From positions 1 through 12,968 of the forward strand of contig CAZQNC010000033.1 of NCBI GenBank assembly GCA_964594625.1: DNA of 12,968 nucleotides. The letters are read 5' to 3'. The stretch comes from CAZESS01 sp964594625 (GTDB taxonomy: Archaea > Thermoplasmatota > E2 > UBA202 > DSCA01). The position numbers and the translations under genes were made by a program. Position 1 is the first letter of the stretch. The number at the start of each line of letters is the position of its first letter. This document shows, piece after piece, positions 1 through 8,353 of this stretch. The notes under the pieces are model-generated. The model saw only the letters and a program-made list of their open reading frames with translations. It ran no database searches and had not been told where the DNA came from.

Positions 1-3000
1 GCAGGGGGTTTTGCAGGCTGCTGGTGTTCCCGTCGCCGAAATCCCAGCTCCAATTCACGATGCTGCCGTCGGGGTCGCTGCTTTCGTCGGTAAAATGCAG
101 GCTGTCGACGGCTGCCGGAGCATACGTGAAATCCACGGTGGGCGGGGTGTTTGAGACCGATACGTTCCGGTGTACGGCAGCCGTCGCCCCGCTGTCATCC
201 CGCACGGTGAGCGTGACCGTGTAGGTGCCGTCGTCGATGTAGCTGTGCAGGACATATCGCCCGTGGCGTATGGTGCCGTCTCCCATGTCCCAGCTCCGGT
301 TCACGATGCTGCCGTCGGGGTCGCTGCTTTCGTCGGAGAACCACAGGGTATCCCGGGTGGACGCATTCGAGGGGCTGGAGGTGAAGTCTGCCGTGGGCGC
401 CAGGTTGGGCTGGACGAGCGGATGCATGTCCCCGCTGCTCTGTATCCCGCCGCCGTTGACGTAGGGCAGCCGGGTGTTTCCGAGCCCGTCGCCTTCCTCG
501 TCCACGCCGCCGTAGTTGCTCCAGTGGTTGCCGCCCAGATGGGGGCCGCCGATGATATTCGTGCCGGGCTGCTTGGACACGTTCCAGGTGTTGACGCCGT
601 TGTCCCAGACGTTGGCCGTGTTGTTGAAAATGTTGTTGTAGATGAGGTTGCCGGAGGAATACCCCAGCTCGATGCCCCATCCGCCGTTGTCTTCGACCAC
701 GTTGCCGTGGACGGTGTTTCCCGTGGCGTTGTACCAGAGGTCTATCCCGTTGTTCACGGTTCCCCATACGTGGTTGTCCGCCACCTCGTTTTTCGTCGCC
801 TGCACGAGCTCGATGCCGTAGTCGGTGTTGTTGGAGACGCTGTTGTGCTGCACCGTGCTATGGGTGGCGGTGTCGAGCTCGATGCCATACTGGTTGTGGG
901 ACACCGTGTTGTTTACGATACTGTTATACGAGGAAAACCCGGCTTCGATGCCCCACTGGTTGTCCGAAACGCGGTTGGAATGGATGCTGTTGTTGTTCGA
1001 CGTGTTCCACAGCACGACGCCCTCCCGGCTGTTGTCATGAACGCTGTTGTTCTCAATCTGGTTTTCCGTGGAGGCATGCAGCGAGATACCTGCCTGGTTG
1101 CCGTGCAGATGGTTGCGCCGGAGGACACACTGCGTGGAGGAAAGCAGGCATATCCCCCCTTCCGCGTTGTCGTACGCGGTGTTGTCTGTAACCGTGTTGC
1201 CCGCGGATGTTTCCACCAGCACGCCGTCATAGGTGTTGTTGTAGCAGATGTTGCCGGTGACGCTGTTGGTGTCGCTGCTGGCGGACAGCAGGATGCCGCA
1301 GTCACCGTTGTCATAGCAGGTGTTATCGGTGATGCTGTTGTTGCAGCTGCCCGGCTCAAGGATGATGCCGTCTTCGCCGTTTCCGTGGCAGCTGTTGTTG
1401 GTGATGGTGCAGCCATGTGCGTGTACGAGCAGAATGCCCTCGCCGGTGGTGTTCACACCGTTTCCGTAGCAGTCGCTGTCCGCCACCACGGTATGGTTGG
1501 CATGCTCCAGCAGGATGCCGTCGCAGGCGTTGCCGTGCACCGTGCAGCCCGTGATGGATACGTTGTCGGCGTGGTCCACGAGGATGCCCACGTCGCCGTT
1601 ATCATGTATCTCGGTGCCGCTGATGCTGCAGCTGTCCGCTGCGACATATACGCCTTCCTGCCCGCCATTCCGGAGCACGAAACCTGACAGGTTCACCCCG
1701 GCCGCGGTGATGCTCACTACGTCCCCGGTTCCCCCGCCGTCGACGACGGCCTGGCATGCGCCCGTCAGGATGACGCGTTTGTCGACCATCACGTTTTCCT
1801 GGTAGGTGCCGTTGGCAACGTGGACGGTGCCGCCGACCTCGACGGCGTCGACGCCGTCCTGCACGCCGTCAAAATGGTCGTCCTGCCATCCGTCCGTCGC
1901 AGCGTCATAGTCGTCGTCCACCCAGACCTCCACCGGCTTTGGCTCATATTCGTAGGGTCCGATGTCGTAGGTATCCCCCAGCGGCCGTACATGGCCGTCG
2001 AGGTCCCGAGCGGGCGCCTGCGTGGCCGTGCCAGCGTCGATGGCGGAACTGTTCCAGCTGAGATGGAAGTCGTGTCCGGACGCGTCGACGAACGATGGTG
2101 CTCCATAATGGCTGTTCCGGCCGCAGCCCGACGCGGCATACCACGTCCCGTCGTTGATGTCGGTGGCGCTGAACGTTTGCCCCAGATAGGCGCCGTCGAT
2201 GACGTCGTATTCCCGGTAGGGATTGTGGTACATGTTGTTGTCGGCTGTCAGGCTGGCATTGCCGCCGAGATAGAGCGTGGTTCCACCCATGTCGGGGTCG
2301 TCGTTGTAGAACATGGTGTTGTACATGGTCACCGGCGTCTCGCTGCCAATGTTGTAGCCCATGGTTGCGAGGTAGCCGTAGCTGTCCCGGCTGGCGAACA
2401 GGCAGTTGACCACGGTGTAGCTGCCGCCGGTTTCCAGCACCAGGTTGGTCAGCCCGCTGTCGATGGAGAGACAGTTTACCAGCTGGCTGCTGCCCCAGAG
2501 CTTTATGTTGTTCCGGCTGTTGTTCCTGGCAATGCAGCGGCGCAGGGTCGTGTTGTCTGACTTGAAGTCGAAGCCGTCGCCGGCATGTCCCTCGGCGAGG
2601 CAGTCCTCTACGACAACGTGGCTGCCGTTTTCGACGGCGAAGCCGTCCACGGCGCTGTCGCTCCCGTTTCCCGGGCCGATGGCCGTGAAATTGCGGATGG
2701 TGAGGTTGACGCCCGGTCCGTTGGGCCCGCAGTCGAAGCCCCCGTTGTCGTAGTCGTGGGCGCAGATGTTGTCCAGCAGGATGTCCCTGCAGCCGGCATG
2801 GAACTTGACCGGGGTGCCCACCAGCGAGAACGCGAGGTTGCGAAGCGTGATGTTGGTGCTTTCGTACCAGGAAACGAAGCCGAAGCCCCGCAGCCCGTTG
2901 CGGATGTAGTCGGTGACCGTGAGGTTTTGGAGCACCAGGTGGTCGGCTCCGCCGATGTCGATGCCGTACCGCCAGTTCAGCCCGCTGCCGTTCAGGATGA

Positions 3001-5335
3001 CGTTTTCGCCGGGGGCGCCCTGCAGGGTGATGGGGAAGCCCTGCATGCCGCTCGTGTTGGTCTGGAGGTATTCGCCGTAGGTGCCATCCCGTACCGTGAC
3101 GGTGTCGCCCGGCTCGGCCATGTCGAGTCCGTGCTGCACGGTGCCCCACGGCTGTTGATATGTGCCCGGGTTGCTGTCGCTGCCGCCCGTCGAAACGTAA
3201 AAGACTGTTGGGCTGTCCGCGGTAAACGTGACCTCGCTGCCCTGGCTGGTCCCCGCGTCGCTGGCGGCGACCGCCCGCACATGGTACGTGGTACCGGGGG
3301 TGAGCCCTTGAATGGTGGCGTTGAACGGACCGGCTCCGCTCATGGACGTATGGCCGGTGGTATATGCGTATTCATTCCAGCTGCCGTGGGATTCCGTGTC
3401 GTACGCGAACCAGACGTCTGCGGTGCTTTCGCTGCCCAGGTCGTCCAGCGAGCCCTGCAGCACTGCCCGGCTGTTATGGATGTCGGCGGCGGCCTGGGTG
3501 CTCACAGATGGCGGGGTGGAGAGGCTTCGGACGGTCAGCGCCGGTGTCTCCGGGTCGCCGAGCAGGTTTATCTCGTAGTAGCACCAGCGGTAGACGCTCG
3601 TGCTTTCGGCGTCGCTGACGAAGTGCTGTTTGGCTAGCTGCAGCATCGCCCCGAGATGCTGGCTGCCGTTCTGGAAGAGCTCGTAGAACTGCTGCTCGAC
3701 GAATTCTCCGGAGAAGGCGTGGGCGTCGCCGCCTGAGTACCAGCCGAACCGGGAGTTGAGCAATGAGGCGACGGTCCCCCCGTCTGGGTTGAGCACGTAA
3801 TGTTCTGCGACGCAGTCGTTGTCGTCGAAGGCGCCCGAGGTGCAGGCCGTCGACATGTGGATGGGGTACACGGTGTTGTCCATGTAGGCGGCGCTGGATG
3901 AATACCAGTAGACGCTGCCGCCGTTTTCATGGTTGATGCCGTAGCCGCCGCTCCAGCCGTGGCCGACGTGCTGGACGACGAGCGGCCCGTTGTCGAAGGC
4001 GGTGTGCCAGTCGGTCTGCGTTACCTTACCGTCTTCCTCGTACAGCTTATCGACGGTGTAGCCCACCGGAACGTGGCCCGCGCATTGCTCCGGGGTGACC
4101 CTGGAATCCGGGCTGTTGCCCGAGTTGAGCCGTGACTGGTGGAGCTGGACTCGCTCCGGCTTGTCGCTTGTTTCAAATGAGATGACCTTGTCTACAAAGT
4201 TTGAGACCTGCGTCGTGGTTTCCACGGGTGCCCGGCCGACGTAGACCTCCGCCCACCAGTCGTGGTCGTCTTCCGGGTCGCCGTAGTGGCCGTCTCCGTC
4301 GCTGTCCCAGGTGCCGTCGAGGGCGCCGTAGTACAGGTCTGCCGGGATGTCGTCGGCGTGCTCCCAGCCGCTGGACGTGTACACCGAGCAGTTGAACCCC
4401 CGGTGGGGGATGACGCTGACGTCGCCGCCCAGGAGCACGTATTCCGTGTTCCAGTTGAGGTAGGCGTCGGTGATGAAATTGCGTATCTGTGTCTGCAGGT
4501 CGCTGCCGGGGTAGTTGCTGGTGATGTAGCCCAGGGTGACCGTGGTCGCCGTCAGGAAAGCGGATTTGTGGTCGACGAGCGGCTGGAATGCGGCTTCCAG
4601 GCTGCTGTCGGTGATAACCACGTAGCTGTACGGGCCGCCGGACAGCCCGGTGGACCGCGGTCCACCGTCGGTCTCCTGAAGCCGGTAGCTGTCGGTTGCT
4701 GAGGGATTCGCCACTATCCGTGAGACAGCCCGCGTGTCGTGGACGGTGCCCCGGTAGAGTGCCGATGTGGTCCCGCTTTCCGCGGTGACGGTGACGGTGA
4801 CGTCTGGATAGTAGGAGAGGCTGCCCGTTGCCGGCGTATAGCGGACGGGGTACAGCGTCATGCTGAGGAGAGTGTAGCCGCGCATGCTGCCGATGTGTGC
4901 AACCCGGTAGGGCTGTGCGGGATGTCGGCTGTGCGAGGTGTACACCGCCTGTTTTACCTCGGGCATTGTCCGGTTTTCGCCGATGCGTACCGGTGCTCCG
5001 GCAGGCGTCACGGTGTGGCGTCCGGGCAGCGGTACCGTGCTCCCCTCTAGCTGGATGGAGGTGATGGCGCTGCCGGGCGGGAGGAGCATGGTCAGCTCTT
5101 TGACGGGGAGCAGCGGCTCGCCGGGGTTTCCTCGCCGGGGGAGCCCGTCGAGTTCAACGGCGGTGTAGATATGGTTGCCGCTCTCTGTGAGCGTGAGCTC
5201 CGGCCGTCCGAAGGAACAGGTGAGCGTGATCACCGTCTGGGTTTCCCCGACGGAGGGTACCGTGAGCACAACTGAGCTGCCGGTTAGCGCCGCCAGCGTT
5301 ATCATGACGACTATTTTTTTGCCTATGGTATCCAT
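1..5335 (-). CDS. Giant secreted C25 (gingipain-like) peptidase with Fn3, double beta-helix (NosD-like) and PKD domains, partial
   Basis: One open frame runs from ATG at 5335 to the left edge with no stop (1778 codons; C-terminus missing). Domains by rough residue: hydrophobic signal segment 8-27; C25 propeptide-like region 40-235 (GNPGEPLLPVKELTMLLPPG); C25 peptidase about 236-605, with LLGGDVSVIP, a Ca-like DSDGDGHYG loop, probable catalytic His459 (GHG) and Cys498 (TACTSG), closing on NLLGDPETP. An Fn3-like domain follows (608-704), then a first right-handed beta-helix (706-1126) ending DIGPYEYEP. A second helix (1130-1640) has 14 coils of about 23 residues ending in GI/GV and closes with GGNHWSNYGGVDEEGDG, the tail typical of NosD-like surface proteins. 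PKD domains start near 1645 and 1731. ATG 5335 is preferred because GAGGT lies 8 bases upstream; ATG 5340 opens only five codons. It is likely extracellular, binding and cleaving polymers; the substrate is unknown. Domain order is confident, membrane anchoring unseen. Confidence 0.9.
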   Translation of the reverse strand, partial: MDTIGKKIVVMITLAALTGSSVVLTVPSVGETQTVITLTCSFGRPELTLTESGNHIYTAVELDGLPRRGNPGEPLLPVKELTMLLPPGSAITSIQLEGSTVPLPGRHTVTPAGAPVRIGENRTMPEVKQAVYTSHSRHPAQPYRVAHIGSMRGYTLLSMTLYPVRYTPATGSLSYYPDVTVTVTAESGTTSALYRGTVHDTRAVSRIVANPSATDSYRLQETDGGPRSTGLSGGPYSYVVITDSSLEAAFQPLVDHKSAFLTATTVTLGYITSNYPGSDLQTQIRNFITDAYLNWNTEYVLLGGDVSVIPHRGFNCSVYTSSGWEHADDIPADLYYGALDGTWDSDGDGHYGDPEDDHDWWAEVYVGRAPVETTTQVSNFVDKVISFETSDKPERVQLHQSRLNSGNSPDSRVTPEQCAGHVPVGYTVDKLYEEDGKVTQTDWHTAFDNGPLVVQHVGHGWSGGYGINHENGGSVYWYSSSAAYMDNTVYPIHMSTACTSGAFDDNDCVAEHYVLNPDGGTVASLLNSRFGWYSGGDAHAFSGEFVEQQFYELFQNGSQHLGAMLQLAKQHFVSDAESTSVYRWCYYEINLLGDPETPALTVRSLSTPPSVSTQAAADIHNSRAVLQGSLDDLGSESTADVWFAYDTESHGSWNEYAYTTGHTSMSGAGPFNATIQGLTPGTTYHVRAVAASDAGTSQGSEVTFTADSPTVFYVSTGGSDSNPGTYQQPWGTVQHGLDMAEPGDTVTVRDGTYGEYLQTNTSGMQGFPITLQGAPGENVILNGSGLNWRYGIDIGGADHLVLQNLTVTDYIRNGLRGFGFVSWYESTNITLRNLAFSLVGTPVKFHAGCRDILLDNICAHDYDNGGFDCGPNGPGVNLTIRNFTAIGPGNGSDSAVDGFAVENGSHVVVEDCLAEGHAGDGFDFKSDNTTLRRCIARNNSRNNIKLWGSSQLVNCLSIDSGLTNLVLETGGSYTVVNCLFASRDSYGYLATMGYNIGSETPVTMYNTMFYNDDPDMGGTTLYLGGNASLTADNNMYHNPYREYDVIDGAYLGQTFSATDINDGTWYAASGCGRNSHYGAPSFVDASGHDFHLSWNSSAIDAGTATQAPARDLDGHVRPLGDTYDIGPYEYEPKPVEVWVDDDYDAATDGWQDDHFDGVQDGVDAVEVGGTVHVANGTYQENVMVDKRVILTGACQAVVDGGGTGDVVSITAAGVNLSGFVLRNGGQEGVYVAADSCSISGTEIHDNGDVGILVDHADNVSITGCTVHGNACDGILLEHANHTVVADSDCYGNGVNTTGEGILLVHAHGCTITNNSCHGNGEDGIILEPGSCNNSITDNTCYDNGDCGILLSASSDTNSVTGNICYNNTYDGVLVETSAGNTVTDNTAYDNAEGGICLLSSTQCVLRRNHLHGNQAGISLHASTENQIENNSVHDNSREGVVLWNTSNNNSIHSNRVSDNQWGIEAGFSSYNSIVNNTVSHNQYGIELDTATHSTVQHNSVSNNTDYGIELVQATKNEVADNHVWGTVNNGIDLWYNATGNTVHGNVVEDNGGWGIELGYSSGNLIYNNIFNNTANVWDNGVNTWNVSKQPGTNIIGGPHLGGNHWSNYGGVDEEGDGLGNTRLPYVNGGGIQSSGDMHPLVQPNLAPTADFTSSPSNASTRDTLWFSDESSDPDGSIVNRSWDMGDGTIRHGRYVLHSYIDDGTYTVTLTVRDDSGATAAVHRNVSVSNTPPTVDFTYAPAAVDSLHFTDESSDPDGSIVNWSWDFGDGNTSSLQNPL
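54..90 (-). repeat. 37-bp exact repeat in second PKD domain
   Basis: Identical to 300-336, 246 bases (82 codons) away. Both encode DESSDPDGSIVN in successive PKD domains of the giant peptidase. This indicates recent domain duplication or gene conversion. Confidence 0.9.
300..336 (-). repeat. 37-bp exact repeat in first PKD domain
   Basis: Partner of 54-90. Identity continues imperfectly on the side toward lower coordinates (shared CCCAGCTCC), consistent with duplication of the whole PKD unit. Confidence 0.9.
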
Positions 5336-5343
5336 GTCATGCG

Positions 5344-5348
5344 ACCTC
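5344..5348 (-). promoter_or_regulatory. Ribosome binding site deciding the start of the giant C25 gene
   Basis: On the minus strand this reads GAGGT, matching the archaeal anti-Shine-Dalgarno region. It is 8 bases before ATG 5335 but only 3 before ATG 5340, whose frame stops after five codons. This favours 5335. Confidence 0.6.
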
Positions 5349-5396
5349 AGTCAGCATATTGATTGCTTTTTGCTATCAAAGTTATAACACAGCATT

Positions 5397-5405
5397 GTAT
5401 ATAAA
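5397..5405 (-). promoter_or_regulatory. TATA box for the giant C25 gene
   Basis: Minus-strand TTTATATAC lies about 65 bases before ATG 5335. Archaeal transcription normally starts about 25 bases downstream of the box, which predicts a leader of roughly 40 bases containing the GAGGT site. A weaker TTATAAC lies closer, near 5385. Confidence 0.55.
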
Positions 5406-5580
5406 CATATCGTCCCTCCAGGCCTCTGCTATTCTCTATCTACTACCAATACATTAAACACAACCCGCCAGGAGAGACAGCCGCCACCGGTAGCACAAAA
5501 CATCCTCACGCCCACCGGAACAGCCCTCACACGTAAAACCACGCAACATACCCGGCTACCCACGGCGGAGGCCCGCGAAT

Positions 5581-5588
5581 ATTATATA
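5581..5588 (+). promoter_or_regulatory. TATA box for the 840-residue C25 peptidase, leaderless start
   Basis: ATTATATA is centred about 26 bases before ATG 5610, so transcription should begin at or next to the start codon. No Shine-Dalgarno sequence is visible between box and ATG. The rest of the 274-bp gap (5336-5609) shows only this box and the opposing one for the minus-strand gene. Confidence 0.6.
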
Positions 5589-5609
5589 GGCATATCTGTA
5601 TGTAAACAC

Positions 5610-8132
5610 ATGAAACAGATTGCATCCATATTGCTCGTCTGCATGCTGCTCTGCAGTGGACTGAGCGCCGCCGCCGTGAACAATGACGCCGTCACCGTCG
5701 GCACGGCCGTAGCGGCCGACGCCCGGTCCCGGCGAACCGCCATCGACATGCCCGCGCACACCATAACCCGGGAGAACAACGGCTACCTGCAGGTTTCAAT
5801 GGACGACGCAGACACCTACCTGCTCAACCCCGGGCGGCCCATGCTCCCCAAGCTGGTCGAAACAGTCGAGCTGCCTTTCGGCGCCCGCAACGTCCGCGTC
5901 GACGCCAGGGTCACCAGCACCCGGCAGGTCTCCGTCGACCGGGAGATACAGCCCGTGCCCGCCCCCCGACCGCTCACCACCATGCGGGACCGCACGCAGT
6001 TCCCCGAGCCCCCCGGCAAAGACCACGCATTGTACCATAGCGCTGACATGTTCCCCGATGGCTGGTACACCTACCGCGTCGGCTGCGGGCTCAACGGCGA
6101 CATGGAACACGTCACCCACGTGGCCATCCATGCCTACCCGGTCCGCTACAGCCCGGCAGCGGGCACCCTGACCATAGCAGAGGGCTTCAACCTCGAGGTA
6201 ACCTACGACGAGCCAACCCGCACGCTGACCGCAGCGGACGCATACGACATGGCCATCATCGCCCCTTCATCGTTTACCGGGGAGCTCGAACGGCTGGTCG
6301 AACACAAGAACAGCCACGGCGTCGACACCCTGCTGAAAACCACGGAGGACATCTACAGCGAATACGACGGCGTCGACCGGCCCGAGCAGATCAAATACTT
6401 CATCAAGGACGCCATCGAAGAATACGGCATCACATACGTCATGCTGGTCGGCGGCCTCAAATCCATCTGGTACGCCAAGCCCCGGGACACCACCAACTAC
6501 GGCGTCCAGGGATGGCACGTCCCCGTCCGCTACTCCAACCTCTACTCGGGCGAGCCCGGCTACCCGTCCGATCTCTACTATGCCGACGTATACAAGGCGG
6601 GCGGCCAGTTCGCCGACTGGGATCCCAACGGCAACGGCATCATGGCCGAATGGACCGACGAAAACGGGCAGCCCGAAGACGTCCTCGACCTGTACCCCGA
6701 CGTGGCGGTCGGCCGCCTGGCCTGCCGCAGCCTCACCGAAGTGCAGGACATGGTGAACAAAATCATCGCCTATGAAACAAACGCGGGAGGCAGCGACTGG
6801 TTCAACCGGATGCTCGTGGTCTCCGGCGACGGCTTCATGGACCAGGAGGACCTCGACATCCAGTGGGACACCTCCCAGGTGCCCGACGGCGCCTACACCA
6901 TCCACGCGCAGAGCAACAACCCCGAGGACGAGTATGGCCCCATCGACACCATAAACGTGACGGTGGACAAAACCGCCGAAACCAATCTCAATTTCAACCA
7001 TGACGACCACCTCAACCCGGCCCTGCAGCCGCTCACCGAGAGCTACCCGGCGCAGCCCATCGCCGAGATATGCACCGTCTCCGAAGGCGACATCCTGGGC
7101 AGCAGCGATTATACCTACCAGCCCAGCGAAAGCGAAGCATACTGCAACACCCTGTTCTGGTGGGCCAACGTCTCCTACGTCGACGACGTACTGACCATCC
7201 GCGGGAAAAGCTACGACCCCAAGCCCTACGGCAACCTGACCGACATCCACGTCTGGATCACCAACGGCGAAGACGAGGTGGTGTACGAGGCATGGCGCAA
7301 CGACACCAAGACCTACTACGAGGGAGAATGGGTCACCGGCGAGGTCGAAGAACACGGACGCGCCGGCGCCCTCGCCTACATGCCCGAATCATTCGAGCGG
7401 GACATCCTGTGGACCTCCAACGGCAGGTTCACCGGCCAGGAAGACGTCATCCAGGCCTTTTCCCAGGGCTACGGCTTCGCGTTTTTCTCCGGCCACGGCA
7501 GCCCCGGATACTGGGGCGACCAGTACCCCGGCATCCCCGGCAACCGCCAGCATGGCTCCGTCGACGGCCTCACCGTCTCCCAGGTCTCGCCGTTCTTCCC
7601 CTGGATACAGCGCCCGGCGTTCCCCATGAACCAGCTGGAAAACACCGGCGAATACCCCGTGGTCGTGGTCGGCGGCTGCCACAACAGCCAGTTCAACGTC
7701 TCCGTCATCCCCTCCGTGCTCGACATCTTCATGCTCCTGTTCTTCGGCAAAAACCTCTACATGCACACCTACGGGCAGCCCACCCCTGAATGCTGGGGCT
7801 GGTACATCGTCAAGCTCCCCGACACGGGCGCCATCGCCTCCATCGGCAACACCGGCTACGGCTGGGGCTGGGAGGGCGAATACTGCACCGTCGGGGCCGG
7901 CGACGGCTGGATCACCTCGGAGTTCTTCCGCCAGTACGGCGAACACGGCTACGACATCCTGGGCACCGCCCACGCGCAGACCATCACCACCTACATCTCC
8001 CATCACAAGGACTTCCGGCTGCCCGAATCCTGGTGGTATCCCGACACCGGATGGGACTGGATAGACGAAAAAACAGTGCAGCAGTGGGTGCTCCTCGGCG
8101 ACCCGTCCCTCCAGATGGGCGGCATCCCCTAG
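5610..8132 (+). CDS. Secreted C25 (gingipain-like) cysteine peptidase
   Basis: 840 residues. The signal peptide is about 1-22 (ILLVCMLLCSGLSAAA). A C25 propeptide-like region follows, including NPGRPMLPKLVETVELPFG at 73-91. The peptidase domain starts near 212 (YDMAIIAPSSFTGELERLV) and includes YVMLVGG (276-282), YPDVAVGRLACRS and a C-terminal VLLGDPSLQMGG. The probable catalytic pair is His629 (FFSGHGSPGYW) and Cys690 (VVVGGCHNS). Residues about 410-590 interrupt the peptidase fold; part of this insert (WDTSQVPDGAYTIHAQ to INVTVD, 419-453) looks like an Ig-like strand set. No sorting domain or C-terminal membrane segment is present, so it is probably released outside the cell. It is divergent from, and homologous in domain plan to, the giant peptidase at 5335. 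Its last 35 codons are duplicated downstream at 8989-9096. Family is confident, substrate unknown. Confidence 0.93.
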   Translation: MKQIASILLVCMLLCSGLSAAAVNNDAVTVGTAVAADARSRRTAIDMPAHTITRENNGYLQVSMDDADTYLLNPGRPMLPKLVETVELPFGARNVRVDARVTSTRQVSVDREIQPVPAPRPLTTMRDRTQFPEPPGKDHALYHSADMFPDGWYTYRVGCGLNGDMEHVTHVAIHAYPVRYSPAAGTLTIAEGFNLEVTYDEPTRTLTAADAYDMAIIAPSSFTGELERLVEHKNSHGVDTLLKTTEDIYSEYDGVDRPEQIKYFIKDAIEEYGITYVMLVGGLKSIWYAKPRDTTNYGVQGWHVPVRYSNLYSGEPGYPSDLYYADVYKAGGQFADWDPNGNGIMAEWTDENGQPEDVLDLYPDVAVGRLACRSLTEVQDMVNKIIAYETNAGGSDWFNRMLVVSGDGFMDQEDLDIQWDTSQVPDGAYTIHAQSNNPEDEYGPIDTINVTVDKTAETNLNFNHDDHLNPALQPLTESYPAQPIAEICTVSEGDILGSSDYTYQPSESEAYCNTLFWWANVSYVDDVLTIRGKSYDPKPYGNLTDIHVWITNGEDEVVYEAWRNDTKTYYEGEWVTGEVEEHGRAGALAYMPESFERDILWTSNGRFTGQEDVIQAFSQGYGFAFFSGHGSPGYWGDQYPGIPGNRQHGSVDGLTVSQVSPFFPWIQRPAFPMNQLENTGEYPVVVVGGCHNSQFNVSVIPSVLDIFMLLFFGKNLYMHTYGQPTPECWGWYIVKLPDTGAIASIGNTGYGWGWEGEYCTVGAGDGWITSEFFRQYGEHGYDILGTAHAQTITTYISHHKDFRLPESWWYPDTGWDWIDEKTVQQWVLLGDPSLQMGGIP

Positions 8133-8157
8133 TTCAGACGCGCTGCAGGTTCAGCGA
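8025..8157. repeat. Left copy of 133-bp exact direct repeat
   Basis: Identical base for base to 8989-9121 (offset 964). It holds the last 35 codons and TAG of the C25 peptidase plus, on the other strand, the last 7 codons and stop of nadC. The two stop codons are separated by one base. In this copy the peptidase part is functional and the nadC part is an orphan tail. Beyond each end there is one mismatch followed by further identity (5 bases left, 3 bases right), so the original repeat may span 8019-8161. Confidence 0.97.
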
Positions 8158-8274
8158 TAGGGTGGTGAGCATCTGGCCAGCCGTCTGAAGCTCTCTCCTT
8201 AGGCGTACCTGCTGTACTGATCGGGCTTTCCCCTGCAGACAGTCCCCTTAGCCGCAGACCAAGTGCAGCAGTAT

Positions 8275-8350
8275 ATGTAAGTACATTTTATATACCACTG
8301 TTTTTTGTTACATGTAAGTAAAATATATATACCTTCTTTTTTTGTTACAT
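8275..8350 (+). promoter_or_regulatory. Tandem duplicated promoter/operator of the AbiEi-like gene
   Basis: Two imperfect 39-base units (8275-8313 and 8312-8350) repeat with a 37-base period. Each reads ATGTAAGTA, a TATA box (near 8287-8294 and 8321-8331), a T-run, then GTTACAT. ATGTA-AG-TACAT at 8275-8286 is an inverted repeat, and TTACATGTAA at 8308-8317 is a perfect palindrome at the junction of the units. The second TATA is about 26 bases before GTG 8354, fitting a leaderless start. The palindromes are candidate operators for the winged-helix product. The T-runs could also end peptidase transcripts. Confidence 0.6.
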
Positions 8351-8353
8351 ATC

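Noticed and set aside
170..1687. Plus-strand open frame of 505 codons
   Set aside because: It lies antisense to the NosD-like helix of the giant peptidase. Its Val/Ala/Gly-rich, low-complexity product reflects the repeated coil codons read backwards, and no promoter or ribosome site is seen.
1944..3149. Minus-strand open frame of 401 codons
   Set aside because: It is out of frame with the giant peptidase, and its Arg/His/Gln-rich product is typical of a shifted frame in GC-rich DNA.
6267..7355. Minus-strand open frame of 362 codons
   Set aside because: It is antisense to the well-supported C25 peptidase, with a Val/Gly/Asp-rich product and no recognisable motif.
8158..8274. Possible small RNA or nadC pseudogene after the left repeat
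   Set aside because: The nadC frame stays open for about 30 codons past the repeat, but the sequence does not resemble nadC, and no convincing hairpin or promoter is present.
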